Below are positions 1-13,000 of a stretch of 64,000 nucleotides of DNA, in pieces (the first letter of the stretch is position 1; each line of letters starts with the position of its first letter). Position numbers and translations under genes: made by a program. The stretch lies in the NCBI GenBank assembly GCA_947685225.1, contig CANTUV010000055.1, forward strand, positions 10,241,501 to 10,305,500, read 5' to 3'. The notes below the pieces were generated by a model. It did not search any database, was not told the DNA's origin, and was given only the letters and a program-made list of their open reading frames with translations. Origin of the DNA: Garcia nutans (lineage: Eukaryota; Streptophyta; Magnoliopsida; Malpighiales; Euphorbiaceae).

Positions 1-30
1 GAAGGAAGGAAAATATCCATAGGATTCCTG

Positions 31-1360
31 GTGAGTATTTCACTATTGAAGCCAAAATTTCGTATTATTTTGATGATCTTTTCAACAAATTCAATTAGTG
101 CTTGTTACTTTATGCTGTCTTTTGTGTAGAAACCATCATGATATTATTAGAATGTATATGATTGCGCGTTCAGATGCAATGTCAAAACTTATTGAATGGA
201 TTGGATTATGGTTTGTCATCTTAAATAAATATGAATCATATGCTGCTCTTCTGTGATTGTGAACTCTGCTAAGCACATTGCTTGCTTCTGCTGCATTTTT
301 AATTCAAACCTTACTGGTGTGAGTAATAATAATGATAAAAAAAGGAAATTGGATTTAAAAAAAAAGAAAATAGAAAAAAACTGAATATGTCAAAAATTCA
401 TTGATGGATTGATACTCTTAACCTGATTTAAGATATAGGATGTCCTTAAATTGTCATTCTTATATTAGGTTCTTGCTCAAGTCAATCTTGGTACAGTTTG
501 CAAACAGTTGGGCATTTATTTACTTCTGTAGAAATATCCATTTGAGCTTGATGCTTGTGTGTTATGTCCTTATTTAATGAGCAGCTAGAGGATTTGCGTG
601 CATATAAATGGTAATTTCATGCATAGGTAGGGGACTCTTGAAATGCTGCCCAACAACTTGGCTTTTTAGTTAGTTTTGTTTTACTAAATTATGGTTTCTC
701 CTCTTGTTCTGGTTTTGGTTCTCAAACAAAACTGTGTTGGACTGCACTCCATTGTTGTCAGGAGGAGTTGCTAGTTGATCCAGAATGAAATTGGTATTGT
801 AACTAAACAGCAAAACAATGAATTTAGTTTCATTATGATTTGAAAAATTTTTATGCTTCTAGTGGAAAATTTTTCTGGCATATGAAGCTGTGGAAAACAG
901 CGATGTTATGACCAATTTCTCTGCTATTGCTTTTGTATTCTAATGTATTAAAGTATAAACTAAATCCAAGTTCTTATTCTCAAAGAAAAGAAAAAAAAAC
1001 TTGCATAACTGGTGAAGTTCTTCTGCTGTTTGTTTTCATGTGCAGAGCTGTTTCATATCGATCTGAATGCCATTTTCCTTTCTAAACATTGGCTTGCATT
1101 TTAACAATTATAGCTGCAACTAAATGAATGAGATGATGATAGAGTCTGCTGGATCAGCTACACCATTGAGATACTATGAAGTGTTGTAGGATGATTATCA
1201 AAATAACGTTTTGGGATAGTAAAATGGTTGTGAAATTCTGGGAAATCAAAGTTTTTGAAGGGGCATTTCTGGGAATAACAAAAAATAAGGTTTTCGGACT
1301 TCTCGTAGTGCTTGTTTTTGCTACTGTGAAAATGCTTTTGCAATTGCCATCGCTAAGGTG

Positions 1361-1407
<47 letters not shown>

Positions 1408-2443
1408 TTTACCATGGTGAAAATATATTAATAGAGTCAGACTGAAGTTTATAACAAAAGGATGATTGCCTGCACATAATTACAAAATATGCAATGCTTT
1501 TTTTCCCCTGTAATCCCTTTAATTTATCTGTAATCCCTTTAATTTTCCTTTTATCCTCCTCATTTTTGTCTCCCATCCTTCTTGCTGCACTTCATAATGA
1601 TCTTTTAACTTAAATGCTTGATGCTTGTGTTTTGTTTTTCTCATCTCCATTGTTTGCTGGAAATAAGTGGTTCATGATTTTTGGCCCTGGTTTATCATTT
1701 CTATCCTTTTCCTTTTCCCTTGAATTTTTCTTGCTCTAAATGTGTTTTCACTTTCCTCCCTTGGTATAATTTGCTTTCTTTTTCCTACCTCCACCCTTTT
1801 GTTTATTCAATTTGTTTTTCTTTAGAAAATAAACCAGGATTTTTTTTCATAAAGATGTAAAGCATCCATTTGATTTATGAAGACTTTCTTTTATCCATCA
1901 CTTCCCATCTTGAGTTGGCTCTGATTTTGTCAATTTGATTGGTTGATTCTGTTGTGGACAGGTTTGGCTGCAGCAAGGGGAAGATGGAATCATTTGAATA
2001 TTTTTGTGCGTAGAAGAATGGCCTAAAGCAAACTGCAAAATCCTTATGTGCAACATATGGAGCTCATACCTCTTGAACTCTATAGTTGGGCAAATGATTG
2101 TTGTAATTTGTTGTTCATATTAGTATGCCATCCTTGTATATGAGAAGTTTTGGTGTTGATTAACGTAGTTTCAGTTTGTTAGAATGTGTTTTTTTGTACA
2201 GTATGATCCATGATGTTTGGGTTGAGTTTATGATCCATGATATTTGTTTGGAATTGAGGACTAATGAAATGATGCTTCTGCGTTTACTTTCTACACGTAT
2301 GAAAATATATGCTATAATTGCTCAATGCTACTGGCATGTGCCGTTCTCTCTCTCTTTTGCTATGTCTTTTTCTGCCCCTCTGGCAAAAATTTCTTTATTT
2401 ATATAAATATGAACAGCACTCTGAATTTTGTGATAAATTTCAG
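31..2443 (+). other. Intron of the GEMIN2-like gene
   Basis: This 2.4-kb stretch lies between donor gtgagt at 31-36 and acceptor cag at 2441-2443. Joining position 30 to 2444 keeps an open frame. I see no coding region. It holds a CT microsatellite (about 1362-1402) and T-rich intron-like sequence. Confidence 0.6.
1362..1402. repeat. (CT)n microsatellite
   Basis: An uninterrupted run of CT dinucleotides inside the GEMIN2-like intron. Confidence 0.9.
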
Positions 2444-5193
2444 GAGAAGTATCTTCCGAAAATGGTGATATTGAATTAGAAAACCTGGAAGATGATGAGG
2501 TACAAAATTTGAGTCACGTGGATTCTGCTTTTAGTCAGAATGTTGGGGTTGAAGATGCCAACACATCTTTCGAATGTGAGGGCAATGAAAAAGAGGACAG
2601 TGATGAAGATTATACTAGCATCCAGAGACCTGCTTTTCTTGTAGAAGGAGAACCAAATTTTGATCCTGGACCTTCAGAGGATGGTTGGGAATATCTTAGG
2701 CGTGTCAGGTACCATTCTAAGTCCTTGTTTGCTTTTCTCCCATTTATGATACATCAGGGTTCTTTAGAATTATCTCCTAAGGTTATCTTTTCAATTCACG
2801 GGTTGGTGATGTTCACTATTCTTTTGGTTCAGTACACAAGATATGCTAGAAGCATTTCCTAATTATGATGACACATAAATTAGCTGTCTTATAATTAAAG
2901 TGTGGTTCTGTATTGTTTTTTCTGTTTTGGTTTCTGCAATTTACAATTTTTAGGAAGAATATGCAGGACAGAACAAGCTATTTAGGACTACCTTGTTGCA
3001 AAGGAAGCTTTGGTCAATGCTTTAGCCAGTATATTTTTCTCAAGTTTTCGAGTACTCTATTGCGAAACTATAGTTCTATTAATTCAAACAAAAGAGGATT
3101 CCTTGATTCTCAATACATTTACAATTCTTAAAGGTGATGAGGTTAGTATGGAAAAGGTGCAACATTTTCAGGGAGCAAAATATTTTTTAAACCATGAGAA
3201 TGCTTGTAGAGCCACAGATTTATTGTGAGTTCAACATCCCTTATGACTTACAACAATTATGCAATCCCAAGCAACCTGCCTCTCCAATTAATGATAAGTC
3301 ATTGAGCCAGTTGAAATTATTAGTTTTGACTCTATTAGGCTGACCAAGCAGATGCATATAATCACAACAGATTTTAGTATCCTAGATGAAGTTGGAAGAT
3401 TGATAGGCACATGTTATTGACATTTAGCAAGGATCAGGAGGATTTGCTATAACACTGTGAGTTTATGAAAGTATGATATCTGGCCTCGTTTAGTTGGGAT
3501 TAAAGTTGATTTCAGTTTTGTCCTCTACTGGATTGCTCAATGCATTATTAGTATCCTGAATATGTTCAATAACTGTACCTAATTATACTGTATATACTTT
3601 ATGGTCACACTAATTTCTTTTCTGGATGTTGTTTGACATCAACCATGCATTCGGAGTCTCGGACATGTGGAGTACATAATTCATAAACGTCTTGGAAATA
3701 GTATAGTTTTCAAAAATTTCAGCTGCTTTCTGCATTATAAAATTTTGTTGAAAATTTCTGAATCTTTTTGCATCCTTTCTCTTGTTCAAAAGTTGAAAAT
3801 AAATGTACGATACTGATTGCGTGATTCTATCATTTTGAATTGTAGGATTCATTTGTATTTTGCATTAGCTTTAACACACCACCAAAAGGAATTTTGGCAG
3901 CACATTGAAATGCAATTTTGGCTTCAAACTGATTTTTTCACTTACTCTGTTCAGAGGGGAAGCAGCTCGTATTCCAAAAGTTAAAGTGGCCAAGCTTAAA
4001 GGAAGTAAAGTTAACAAAGAACAAAGCATTTATATGCCCCAGATTCCTGAGATTGCTAAGTGCCCAGAAAATTTAATGCCACTGAAGCAGTGGGAGGATG
4101 CATTTCTTGCCGATTTTTCAGAGCTAAGGATGGTATGGTTCTGACCCTAATTTACTTTATAATGTGCTTAACGACAAACTTGGTTTCTTTGCTTGAAATG
4201 AACTTGTGATATTCTTACTTGATAAGTGACTTGACAAGCATGACAAAAGTCGACAGAGTGAACTTGATGACTTGTGATTTCATGAAAAATTGCTGCATCT
4301 TTTAAAAATGGGAAAATATGCATTTGCTAGATTATTTTGTTTGGGAGTGATGAGGGAAATGATTTGCTGTTAAAAATAGATTGTTCTTTTCTTTTCCCAG
4401 AATCAAACTATTGAAAACCATATTTATATTTGAGAAGTCAAGAAAACTAAGGTTCGGTCAGAGCCCATAGTTGACCATCAAAGCAATAAAAAGAAATATT
4501 TCCCTGCTTTTTTTTAAGAAAAAAAAAGAAATAGTAGTAGGGAGGACGCTGCATTGCCTTAAAATCATAATTTGTTTGTTCTATAGAATTAACTTTATTT
4601 TTCTGCTGTGTTTTCACTTTATCTCAGTTCTTGTCACTCCATGAGGGTTCCAGCACTGAAATTTCCTGTAAACTGCAATCCATGGCGATCTTTTACAAGC
4701 AGAATACTTCCTCTGCCCAGCTTGCTGAAAGTATTATTCTTGAAAATTTTAATAATCGCAGAACTGATGAAGTCCATTCCCATAAGCTGCATGAGGATTC
4801 CTGCCTGAATAACACCGTCAACCAACCATCTGAGGCAAATGCTGAAGACAGTAAAATATCAGGATGTTCTCAGAATACGTCTATAAGTTCTGTCACTGAT
4901 TCTTCATGCAACTACCCTACATTGTCTGCAATTTGAGCAATGAATTCCGTTGCACGAGTGTCGATGTTGAGGAAATGCATAAGCTTGGAGAAGCCATCAG
5001 CACACTCTCAAGAAATGACTGTATCTGGCTTTTTGCTTTATGCGCAGCAGTTGATACTCCACTAGACGCTGACACTAGTGCTGCTTTTCGGAGCCTGCTC
5101 CGAAAGTGTGCTAGTTTGCGAGCTGCCAAGTCTGAACTTGATGATGAAGTTATAATGCTTAATATTCTTGCCACGATGCAGTCTGAAACCTGA

Positions 5194-6218
5194 AGCTCAC
5201 CTAACTAGTTTTTGTTTATTTCATATAGTTGCCCTGGGAAGTTGCTTAGTATTGAAACTTTGGACGTAATGCACTCACATTTCTCTTGATCATTTAGGTT
5301 GTTTGGCTTAATTTTTATTTGCATTTTTGCTTGGAACTAGAGTGGCTTTGGTCCTAAAAGTAATTTTTTTTTTTTGCATTTTCTAGTCATTATTATTAAT
5401 ATTAATACTAATATTAATATTGTTATTGTTATTTGAATAATTCTGAGTGCTTATGATAAGCATTTGCTAAGGATGTATGGGATAAATTTCACAGAAGATT
5501 TAAGTAGACAAAATTCCTTGAGATTTTTCATAATATATCTTTATTTTGGTTTTTTTTAAAAATTAAATGTTTTAGTTTTGATTTGTGGAACTCTATTATT
5601 TTGTCCATTCATTATAAAATTATAAATTTTATCGCTCTATTATTAATTTTTAGAACTGTAAATATTAGGTATATTTAGTTCCTAAAATTATATATGCTAA
5701 TTATATTTTAATTTTCAAATTATTAATATTATTGAGCAATTCATCATTTTCATTTATATACTGAATTAATAAATACTGTTTAATTAATAATAATGGCCCT
5801 TCGACCATTATTGAAGAAGATGGATACTGAATTAAAAAATACCGTTTAATTAATTTCTGTTTTTTTCTAGATATATTAGCTATTTTAATATTTGTGTGAA
5901 CCTCGACCCTTTAGTCATTGAAGAAGATGGATAAGAAATTAATGGGTGATGAATGACAATGACTTGTGTCGTTTCATTCATTATCTATTAAGCTTCCTTG
6001 CAGTTTCCCTTCAAGCAGACTTTAATTTCCATACAAAAAGACATGCATTTTTTAGTCTTGGCATGTTAATTTTCCAATCATCTGCTTTATCAATTTGAAA
6101 GAAGACTTTGAAATCAATGCAAAAGACTTTTGAGTTGTTGCTTTATCGTGTGTATATGAATGGAATTGTGTTAGAAGTTTCCTAAAACGACCTCGTTTAA
6201 AGTTTTTTTTAACAATCT
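5194..6218. other. Intergenic region with an imperfect local repeat
   Basis: No gene is visible. A segment around 5760-5945 contains two imperfect copies of a motif ending in attgaagaagatggata (near 5810-5825 and 5918-5933), each near actgaatta/taatt-rich sequence. It may be a small local duplication. The sequence is otherwise AT-rich. Confidence 0.5.
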
Positions 6219-6233
6219 ATATATATATATAAG
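6219..6233 (+). promoter_or_regulatory. Candidate TATA box of the LRK10L-like kinase
   Basis: A tatatatatataagg run lies about 70 nt upstream of the ATG at 6299, a plausible distance for a TATA box with a short leader. TA-rich runs are common in this window, so position is the only support. Confidence 0.35.
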
Positions 6234-6298
6234 GACTAGTTATTTGCATATCTTCAAGTGATAATTTATGTTAGTGACTTTGATCATAAGATAAAAGG

Positions 6299-7073
6299 AT
6301 GATCCTTTTTTCAAGATACACACTATCTCTTCTTTTTCTACTACTAATAATCCACCAATATCAAGGTTGTTATGGCAGACAAACCAAAACAAATTGCATT
6401 AGTTCTTCTTGTGGTAACATCTATAACATTACATATCCTTTCCGATTAAACACAGATCCTATTAGTTGCGGCCATCCATATTATGTACTTGTTTGTGAAG
6501 ACAACCTTAGACTTGTAATGCATATAGATTCAGCCAAGTATTATGTTGAATCTATTAATTACAACAATTTCACATTTCAAATAATAGATGCCCATTTTCA
6601 AAAGGATAATTGCTCTTCTTTCCCTCGCCAGTTTTCCACTAGTTACGATTATTATTCTTATTCTTCTTCTTATTATTATTATTATTTTGGGAGTGAAGAT
6701 TTTCATATAGAATTTCAGAACATTGTTCTGATTAACTGTGAAGATCAAATATTGAATTCTCCAAGTTATTATGTGGATACTTATCCCTGCATTAATAGCA
6801 CCAATAATTCTGGTTATTGGTATGTAATGCTTGGATCTACTTACGTATCGGAATTGGTAGACTCATGCCGCATAGAGAAGATAGCACCAATATCATCATC
6901 TTTTCTTGTAGAAGAAAGGCGTTGGAGGAAGAATATTTCGTATATGGACATTCACCGCACTTTAGCAGATGGGATTCGGCTTTCATGGTTTGCTGCTTGC
7001 TGTTTTAACTATGGAGAAAACAACCTCTGCAACCTAGGCGATGCCGCAATCACCAATTGTTCCGGTTACTTCA
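6299..7073 (+). CDS. LRK10L exon 1: signal peptide and GUB_WAK-like ectodomain
   Basis: The exon starts at the first ATG of the open frame. Residues 1-26 are a hydrophobic signal peptide ([10 protein letters not shown] core). Residues 33-110 carry the cysteine pattern of wall-associated or galacturonan-binding-like domains ([27 protein letters not shown]). A tyrosine-rich stretch at residues 116-129 comes from a TAT/TTA microsatellite. The C-terminal part holds further cysteines ([29 protein letters not shown]), as in the WAK-associated region that closes LRK10L ectodomains. Several N-x-S/T sites are visible. The exon is taken to end at 7073, before gtatgt; reading on in the same frame meets a stop at 7109-7111. 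Confidence 0.85.
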
Positions 7074-10000
7074 GTATGTGTGTCTTTTCCCTCAACGATA
7101 TTGCCAATTAGACAAATTATTATTTATTTTTCACATCTTATTTATCTATTATTGGTTTATTTTGTTTTTTCTCGCATGTTAGTTTATACTAATTAACATT
7201 TGTCTTTGTAGTTCGCTATTCAGATTCTTATTGGCTGCGATATTATGTTAGAGGTGAGTTGTTTATACTAAATTTAAGAAATCCATCCAATAAATAAATT
7301 AAAAATCTCAACACACCTTTAATCATATATACTCTTTTTTTTTTTTGTTTTGTCGAGTAAAAAGAAAATTATATTACTAAAAGAAGAAATACAAAAAACA
7401 AAAGACCATTTAGGGAGGACAATCAGTCCTAGTATGGCCAAAGCTAACTAACAGATTGGATTGCTTCTGGATATGCCCTATATATAGAGCCTTTTCTAAC
7501 ATGTTCTCTTTACACAGTCAGAATAGAATATTATATATATTTTTATCAATGAATTTTTAATTTTGTAATTTTGAATTTGTGAATTTTTTAAATTGCTCTC
7601 TAATTGAAGTTAAAATTTATCAAAATAATTCTTATATTTCTTCTTCTCTTACAATTCTTCTTCTTGTTTTAACTCTTTTTTTATTTATTTTTTTTGGCAG
7701 AGATGCTTTATGATCTACGCAGCATTGGTGGTATCGTACATTCTCTTTTTCTTTCTTGTTAAAATTAATTTGCCCTTTTTTTCTTGTTATTATATATATA
7801 TAAATAAATATCTATATAATTAAATACTAAATATTATATGTATAACTTTTCTGATATATTATGACGTGTCTATCAATATATAACTTTTTTTTGTCGTTTT
7901 GGTGTTAGCGTAGGAGAAGGAGGAATGCGCCGTTTATATTATGATGCCCAACGTACGCACTCATACGTTCTTTACATATCTATTTTATTGCAGAAACTGC
8001 TTCTATGATTCTATTAATAATTAATAGGCATGAAGGAGAGAGATTGTTGATTTCCATTTCCTTTATATATTTAATTGAATGCATCAAATAAAATCAAACT
8101 TTTTGTTGATTTTATTCCACAATCCATTTTTTTAATACATATATAATATATCACAATCTCCCTTGAATATAATTTTTATATAACATTATTTTTCTTTTTT
8201 CTGTTTTAGCATATCATTATTAATAGTTTAATTTGGATCGTTTTTTTGTGCAGATATATTTTATTATCTACATCGTATTGCCCATGGTGAGAACATTACA
8301 TTTATTATATTGCAAGTTTATATTATATTGACTCTTTTGTCCTAAACTTATACCCATTGGTAAATTTTGCAAGGAAAGAACTATAAAAAGAAAATAAAAA
8401 GAGTAAAAATGAATTAAAAGTATAAATTAATTTTGGCGGTGTTTTTGCTAGCTAAATTTCCATTAGCCACGATCTTGAGAGGTTAATTTAGCTGATAAAT
8501 GAATGTAATCCCACATATTATTGAATACAGATTAATTTTGGTGTTATGTCCCTACAAATTTCAGCTTTTTAAAATTTTTTTTTTACTTACAATATCATTA
8601 AGATAAATCTACAAATGCAATAAAATTACCATTAAATTAATATAAAAATGAATTTTATTTTCTTATTTTCACTACTGGAAAAATATTCATTTTTTATTTA
8701 TTTAATTTACTTTTTAAATTTATTTATTTATTTTCATCTAAATTTTAAAGACATCCTCTAAATTTAAAGACACTCATTAGAAAAATCCAATTAAAAAAAA
8801 GGATAAAAGAGATTATTTTAAGTCTAATATTAACAAACATCAAGTTTTTTTTTATTATTATATAATTTTGATAATGCAGGTAGCTTACCGTATTTGTGTC
8901 TCAAAGTGAGAAATGCACTTTTATACTAATATTATTTTTCTTATAAATATATTCTTCAAATTCAATTTATGATCCAAAATGATTCCAAAAGATTACCATC
9001 CATTATAATTATTTTGATCTAAAATAATTTCAACTTGATTTTTTTGAAATTTTTTTTATACTTACGCTATTGTTAAAATAAATGTACAAATGCAATAAAC
9101 TTACTATTAAAGAATTTTTATTTATTATTATAACTACTGGACAAAATATTCAATTTTTTTACTTATTTAATTTACCTTTTAAATTTATTTATTTGATTTC
9201 ATTCGAATTTAAAGATACTAATTAGAAAAATCTAATTTTAGCAACCGAAAAAAATCATAAAAGAGATTTCGTTTTCTTTTTTATTTTTTAATTATATATT
9301 TTTGCTAACGCAGGACGGCGGTCAATGCTCTATATGCCGTATTATGTCTTAGGTGAGAAATGCACTTTTATATTAATATTATTTTTCTTAATATATATAA
9401 TGCTGGGTATATGGAAACTTGTTGCTTGAAGTCCATGTCGACCATTTAAGTTTTAATTGCCATAGATATTTAGTCCCTAATTTAATTTTATCAATGGAAA
9501 TTGCTGTGATTAAATTAGATAAAATTGAATTCCATCACCGCATTTCACCCATCTCCTTCTTATTGCATGTCTCCTCTCAACAAAACCAATTCAATAATTT
9601 GTGAAAAAATGATGAATATTCACCAAAAATTTGTTACATGTTTTGTGTTTATGCAACTTGTAGCTCATAGCTCAGTTCACGAGATTGATACTAACTCCAA
9701 TGAGAAATTTAAAAACCAACTAATTTTTCCTGCCAAAATACAAAGTAATACTCAGTAAACTAAAATGATGCCCCCCCAAAAAAAAAACACACACACACAT
9801 ACAAAAGTTCAACTTTATTGTATAGCCGACAAGCCCAACTTGAAATAAAATGAAGTAAAGGTGGGGTTAGATGTTGTTTTGGTGAAGAAGTCTACAAGCT
9901 AGTTTGAGGAAGAGATATGTTGAGGAAGAATAAACTCAACCTTATGTTTCTCATACACAAGATAACAATACATATCGAGATGTTTGGTATATTTATGGAA

Positions 10001-13000
10001 GACAGGATTAGTTAATATGTGCAAGGTACTTTGCTTGCCACACCATAAACTTTCATAAGTAGTTGCTAGTGATAGACTTTCATATGTCCCAACAAATGGC
10101 CCAATTAGCATTAGTGAATACAGTTGGGAAATGAATATTATCACTCTATTTCCCTTAAACCAGATTAGTAGGAAAGCGAAAAATAAATGCGGAATAGTAA
10201 CACGCAATTTGATAACGGAGTTCGGCCAATTATGCCTACGTCTCCGGAGCTGCTGCAGACTTCTATTAAGGAGAAAAATACACCGTGTTTACAAACACTC
10301 ACACCTCACACCCAATTATCCCCAAGAATTTTAACAGAAATTCTTTTAAAGAAATTCCCTAATAGACGTGATCAAGAGCACAAAAATTACTTGACTTAAT
10401 TTTTGCTTGACCCGTTCTGATCTTCCTCTCTATTAATTTTCTTTCTATTCTCTCTAATTTTCTCTCATACATAACAATGGCCAAAGGGCCATTTATATAG
10501 GAAAATTATAACATGTGAACCTAATGGTTGGTGAGATTTGTCAAAAGTTAGGTATCTCTTTTACCTAAGTTAGGCACTTCATTTTTTTACCACCATCACT
10601 TAAGTTAGGCACCTCCATTTTTTACCACCATCACTTAAGTTAGGCACCTCCATTTTTTACCACCATTACTTAAGTTAGGCACCTCCATTTTTGACATTTT
10701 ATTAACAATCTCCCACTTGAAGACTGATTTCAATCTATCTTCACACTTCGATCTATGCAACAGCTCTTCTACGATCTACTTCTACTGCAGGCCAACTGAA
10801 GCTGAACACAGCTTCAGTTTGTCAGTCGACACTGTCTTCGTTAACATGTCTATTGGATTTTGAGTTCCACTGATCTTCTCAAGTTTCAAAATCCCATCTT
10901 CCAGAAGTGACCGGATAAAGTGATATCGCAACTATTTGTGCTTCGTTCTGGCATGAAAAGACGGATTCTTCGCTAGATGTATGACACTTTGACTGTCGCA
11001 ATGCAAAACATTATTTTCTTGTTTCTTGCCTAGTTCTTCCAAGAAACTTTGGAGCCAGATCATCTCCTTGTTGGCTTCCGTGACAGCGACATATTCTGCT
11101 TCAGTTGTGGAGAGAGAAACTATCTTCTGTAGTTGAGAGACCCAGCTCACTGATGTACCTCCTAGAGTATAGACATACCCTGTAGTGCTCTTTCTGACGT
11201 CAACATTTTCGGCTAAGTCAGCATCCACATAGCCTGCTAGTGTCGTATCTCCACCTTGAAAACAAAGTGCCTTATCTGTGGTACCCCGAAGATATCTGAG
11301 TATCCACTTGACTGCTTCCCAGTATACCTTGCCTGGATTATTCATGTACCTGCTAACAGCTCCCACTGCTTGAGCAATATCTGGCCTGGTACAAACCATG
11401 GCATACATCAAACTCCCAATTGCTGAGGCATACGGCACCTTTGCCATGTGTGCACGTTCCTCCTCCGTCTTCGGTGACTGTTCTTTGGAGAGTCTGAAAT
11501 GAACACCTAAAGGTGTGCTCACTGGTTTAGCATCTTGCATGTTGAATCTGGCTAGTACTTTGGTGATGTACTCAGCCTGTGATAACATCAAAGTCCCAGA
11601 CTTCGTGTCTCTCTTAATCCTCATTCCAAGAATCTGCTTTGCAGCACCCAGATCTTTCATTGCAAACTGCTTTGACAATTTCTGCTTTAAATTTTTAATC
11701 TCTTGCATGTCTGAACCTGCAACGATCATGTCATCAACGTATAACAATAAAATAATAAAGCTACTGTCAAACTTCTTAATGTAGTAACAATGATCTGCTT
11801 GGCATCTTGTGAAACCGTTGCTGCCCATAAAGCTATCAAACTTCTTGTACCACTGTCAAGGAGCTTGTTTCAAACCATACAAACTCTTTTTCAACCTGCA
11901 CACTAGGTTTTTCTTGCCTGCCTTAATAAAGCCTTTTGGCTGCTTCATATAGATCTCTTCCTCCAAATCTCCATGAAGGAATGCTATCTTTACATCTAAC
12001 TGTTCAAGATGTAAATTCATAAGTAAGCTTTACGACTGGAGAAAAAATTTCAGTATAGTCAACACATTCCTTTTGCTGAAAACCTTTTACAACCAATCTT
12101 GCTTTATAGCGTCTACTCCCATCATGCTCTTCTTTGATCCTGTAAATCCACTTGTTGTGGAGTGCTTTCTTGCCTTGTGGTAGTTCAGCTAATTCCTATG
12201 TGTGATTTGACATGAGTGAGTCCATCTCATCTTTCATGGCAGACTCCCACTTGATTGAATCATCCACTTGCATTGCTTCATCGTAGCACTCTGGTTCACC
12301 ATTGTCTGTCAGCAACAAGTAATGCAAAGAAGGCGAGTAACGTTGGGTTTGTCTAGGAATTCTGGAGGAGCGTCTCAATTCCGGCATGCTTGGCTCCTCT
12401 GCTTCAGGACTATTATGAACATCATTTCCAAAAATCTCCTCGAACTCAGCAAATTTCTTATTTTCAGCATCTATCTTGGAGCTGCTTGATTCTGCTGTTA
12501 GCCTATCTTTATACATCACATTCTCGTTGAATATGACATCTCGGCTTCTTACGATCATTCAATTTTTATAATCCCAAAATCGGTAACCGAACTCATCACC
12601 ACCATATCCAACAAAGACACATTTTTTAGACTTGGCATCAAGTTTACTTCTTCTAGCAGAATCTATATGTATGTAAGAGATACAACCAAACACTCTTAAG
12701 TGAGAAAGGTTTACTTCTTTTTTGCTCCATGCTTCCTCTGGTATTTCACCATCCAGAGGTACTGAAGGCCCACGGTTGATCAGGTAAGCCGCGGTGTTGA
12801 CAGATTCAGCCCATAAATTCTTAGGCAAGTCAGCGTGTATCCTCATGCTTCTGGCACGTTCATTCAGAGTTCTGTTCATGCGCTCAGTTACGCCGTTTTG
12901 CTGCGGTGTCATAGGAACTATTTTTTCCATCTTGATTCCGCTGCTTGCACAAAATTCTCTGAACCTTCTATCTTTGTACTCCCCTCCATTGTCAGACCTC

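Larger units (their letters stand above)
1..5193 (+). pseudogene. GEMIN2: GEMIN2/SIP1-like gene, 3' portion, probably disabled
   Basis: Gemin2 (SIP1/Brr1 family) acts with SMN in assembling Sm cores on spliceosomal snRNAs. Readable exons are 1-30 (end of an upstream exon, donor gtgagt), 2444-2708, 3955-4132 and 4628 onward; phases join correctly (RIP-GEVSSENG; EYLRRVR-GEAARIPKVK; FSELRM-FLSLHEG). Family-like segments are PNFDPGPSEDGWEYLRRVR, IPKVKVAKL, IYMPQIPEIAKCPENL and KQWEDAFLADFSELR. In the last exon the frame hits TGA at 4934-4936, inside the conserved stretch before MNSVARVSMLRK. The reading continues past the stop, then shifts frame near 4982-4990 into STLSRNDCIWLFALC and LDADTSAAFRSLLRKCASLR up to 5193. 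The tail after NILAT also lacks the ending I expect for plant members. As written, the protein loses its C-terminal domain. Either this is a recent pseudogene or the assembly has indel errors. The 5' end lies outside the window. Confidence 0.8.

Noticed and set aside
1176..1445. Small ORF over the CT microsatellite
   Set aside because: Simple-repeat coding (LSLSLS) inside a GEMIN2 intron; no family resemblance.
1960..2170. Possible 3' UTR or extra exon within the first GEMIN2 intron (acceptor-like gtggacag)
   Set aside because: Exon 1-30 joins 2444 in frame directly, and the segment adds stops; kept as intron.
7909..7952. Alternative acceptor at 7908 for the 39-nt mini-exon
   Set aside because: It would make a 44-nt exon and break the phase; the gtag at 7913 keeps phase 1 on both sides.
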